Part shown: positions 62,945 to 64,000 of the stretch, in pieces
Layout: each line of letters starts with the position of its first letter
Numbering within the stretch: the stretch's first letter is position 1
NCBI GenBank assembly: GCA_018818925.1
Contig: JAHJQZ010000074.1
Coordinates: 1-64,000 of the forward strand
DNA from: Alphaproteobacteria bacterium
GTDB lineage: Bacteria; Pseudomonadota; Alphaproteobacteria; Rhizobiales; Devosiaceae
DNA: 64,000 bases
Direction: 5' to 3'
The notes under the pieces: generated by a model
Database searches by the model: none
Seen by the model: the letters and a program-made list of their open reading frames with translations, nothing else
What the model was told of the DNA's origin: nothing
Made by a program: the position numbers and the translations under genes

Positions 62945-64000
62945 TCACATACGCACCGCTTCGGTTTTCAGAAGCTTGTAGTTGATAGACTCATACAGTG
63001 CCTCGAAGGAGGCATCAATTATGTTGGACGAAACGCCGATGGTATTCCAGCGCTCTCCGCTGCCATCGCGGCTTTCCACCAGAACCCGGGTGATGGCGCC
63101 GGTGCCGCCATTGAGGATGCGCACCTTGAAGTCGACGAGTTCGAGATCGTCGATGCGCTGCGAATACTTGCCGAGATCCTTGCGCATGGCCAGATCGAGG
63201 GCATTGACCGGGCCGTTGCCCTCGGCGACCGACATCAGCTGCATCTCGTCGACGCGGATCTTGACCACCGCCTCGGAGACCGTAATCAGCTCGCCACGGG
63301 CGTTATGGCGCCTTTCGACGGCGGTTCGGTAGCTGTCGACGGAGAAATAATCCGGCACCATGCCGAATTGCCGCGCGGCCAGCATGTAGAACGAGGCATT
63401 GGCGCTGTCGTAGGAATAGCCGCGCGCTTCGCGCTCCTTGACCTCGCGCAAAAGCCTGTCGAGCCGCTTGTCGTTCTTGTCGATCTCGATGCCGTTGCGC
63501 GCCAGCGCCGAAATCAGGTTCGACTTGCCGGCCTGCTGCGACACCATGACCGACCGCTCGTTGCCGACGCTCTCGGGCAAAACGTGCTCGTAGCTCGCGT
63601 AGTCCTTGGCCAGCGCCGAAGCGTGGATGCCCGCCTTGGTGGCGAAGGCCGAGCGGCCGACATAGGGGGCGTGGCGATTGGGCGCGCGATTGAGCAGGTC
63701 GTCGAAGGTTCGGGAGATGTGGGTCAGCTTGCCGAGTTGCTCGCGGCTGAGGCCGGTCTCGAAGCGATCGGCGAACTGCTTTTTCAGCATCAGGGTCGGG
63801 ATGACCGTGATGAGATCGGCATTGCCGCAGCGCTCGCCGATACCGTTGAGCGTGCCCTGCACCTGGCGGGCGCCGGCCTTGACGGCAGCAAGCGTGTTGG
63901 CGACGGCTTGGCCGGTGTCGTTATGGGCATGGATGCCGAGCCTGTCGCCGGGGCACACGGACATGACATCGGCGACGATCTCGGCGACTTCGTCGGGCAT
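62945..64000 (-). CDS. cimA: Citramalate synthase, C-terminal part
   Basis: 351 residues are visible; the true start is beyond base 64000 (full family about 530 residues). The enzyme condenses pyruvate and acetyl-CoA to citramalate (threonine-independent isoleucine route). Visible motifs: HAHNDTGQAVANTLAAVKAGARQVQGT (metal and substrate site), NGIGERCGNADL, the linker HISRTFDDLL with RHAPYVGRSAFATKAGIHASA, and a LeuA-type dimer regulatory domain (about 240-351) containing VKIRVDEMQLMSVAEGNGPVNALD. The SAFATKAGIHASA form and the C-terminal domain fit CimA rather than LeuA. It is followed after 4 bp by the LysM gene. Confidence 0.88.
   Translation of the reverse strand: MPDEVAEIVADVMSVCPGDRLGIHAHNDTGQAVANTLAAVKAGARQVQGTLNGIGERCGNADLITVIPTLMLKKQFADRFETGLSREQLGKLTHISRTFDDLLNRAPNRHAPYVGRSAFATKAGIHASALAKDYASYEHVLPESVGNERSVMVSQQAGKSNLISALARNGIEIDKNDKRLDRLLREVKEREARGYSYDSANASFYMLAARQFGMVPDYFSVDSYRTAVERRHNARGELITVSEAVVKIRVDEMQLMSVAEGNGPVNALDLAMRKDLGKYSQRIDDLELVDFKVRILNGGTGAITRVLVESRDGSGERWNTIGVSSNIIDASFEALYESINYKLLKTEAVRM

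Overview
The window is GC-rich chromosomal DNA from an alphaproteobacterium, most likely a Hyphomicrobiales (Rhizobiales) member. The clues are a fructose-transport locus of the Sinorhizobium frcRBCAK type, a SmoS-like sorbitol dehydrogenase, a ugp operon in B-A-E-C order, Rhizobiales-style intergenic palindromes, and many tightly packed ABC sugar-uptake operons. The genus cannot be fixed from this sequence alone. There is no rRNA, CRISPR array, transposase, integrase or phage gene; the window reads as core plus metabolic accessory chromosome.

Layout. 1-6.5 kb: end of a cupin gene, a small exported protein, a LolD/FtsX-type ABC pair, and penicillin-binding protein 1C. 6.6-12.1 kb: a bacterial alpha-2-macroglobulin gene, the usual partner of pbpC, interrupted by one in-frame TAA. 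12.2-19.2 kb: fructose/polyol module (frcK and ROK regulator on the minus strand, frcBCA and two short-chain dehydrogenases on the plus strand), with a 37-bp palindromic operator between the divergent units. 19.5-26.9 kb: a minus-strand sugar operon with a ribose-type ABC importer, a Gfo/Idh/MocA dehydrogenase, a XylR-type regulator and a tagatose/psicose-epimerase-like protein. A 31-bp motif is shared by its two promoter regions. 27.1 kb: tRNA-Ile(CAU). 27.5-31.8 kb: ugpBAEC for glycerol-3-phosphate uptake. 31.9-35.6 kb: two small unknown genes and a GH94 cellobiose-phosphorylase-like enzyme with a LacI-type operator upstream. 36.2-40.9 kb: a soluble multi-PAS histidine kinase followed by two overlapping response regulators, one with an HDOD domain and one with a catalytically degenerate HD-GYP domain. 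41-42.5 kb: KDPG aldolase, a small ABM-domain protein and initiator tRNA-Met. 43-47 kb: TetR regulator with an ABC-2 exporter, then two small membrane proteins. 47.1-50.2 kb: esterase and recQ, bracketed by two inverted copies of a 136-bp nested palindrome. 50.2-52.3 kb: pirin and nadC. 52.4-57.7 kb: PadR regulator with an RND efflux pump. 57.7-60.8 kb: an ArsR / Atm1-type exporter / methionine aminopeptidase unit. 60.9-64 kb: a LysM-domain envelope protein and the 3' part of citramalate synthase.

Functionally the window is dominated by carbohydrate acquisition: fructose, polyols, an unidentified rare sugar, glycerol-3-phosphate, cello-oligosaccharides and sugar acids via KDPG aldolase. Regulators sit beside their targets, and in several cases the operator can be read directly. 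The items most worth follow-up are the rare-sugar operon with its shared operator and unusual dehydrogenase, the HDOD/HD-GYP signalling cassette, and the stop codon inside the alpha-2-macroglobulin gene.
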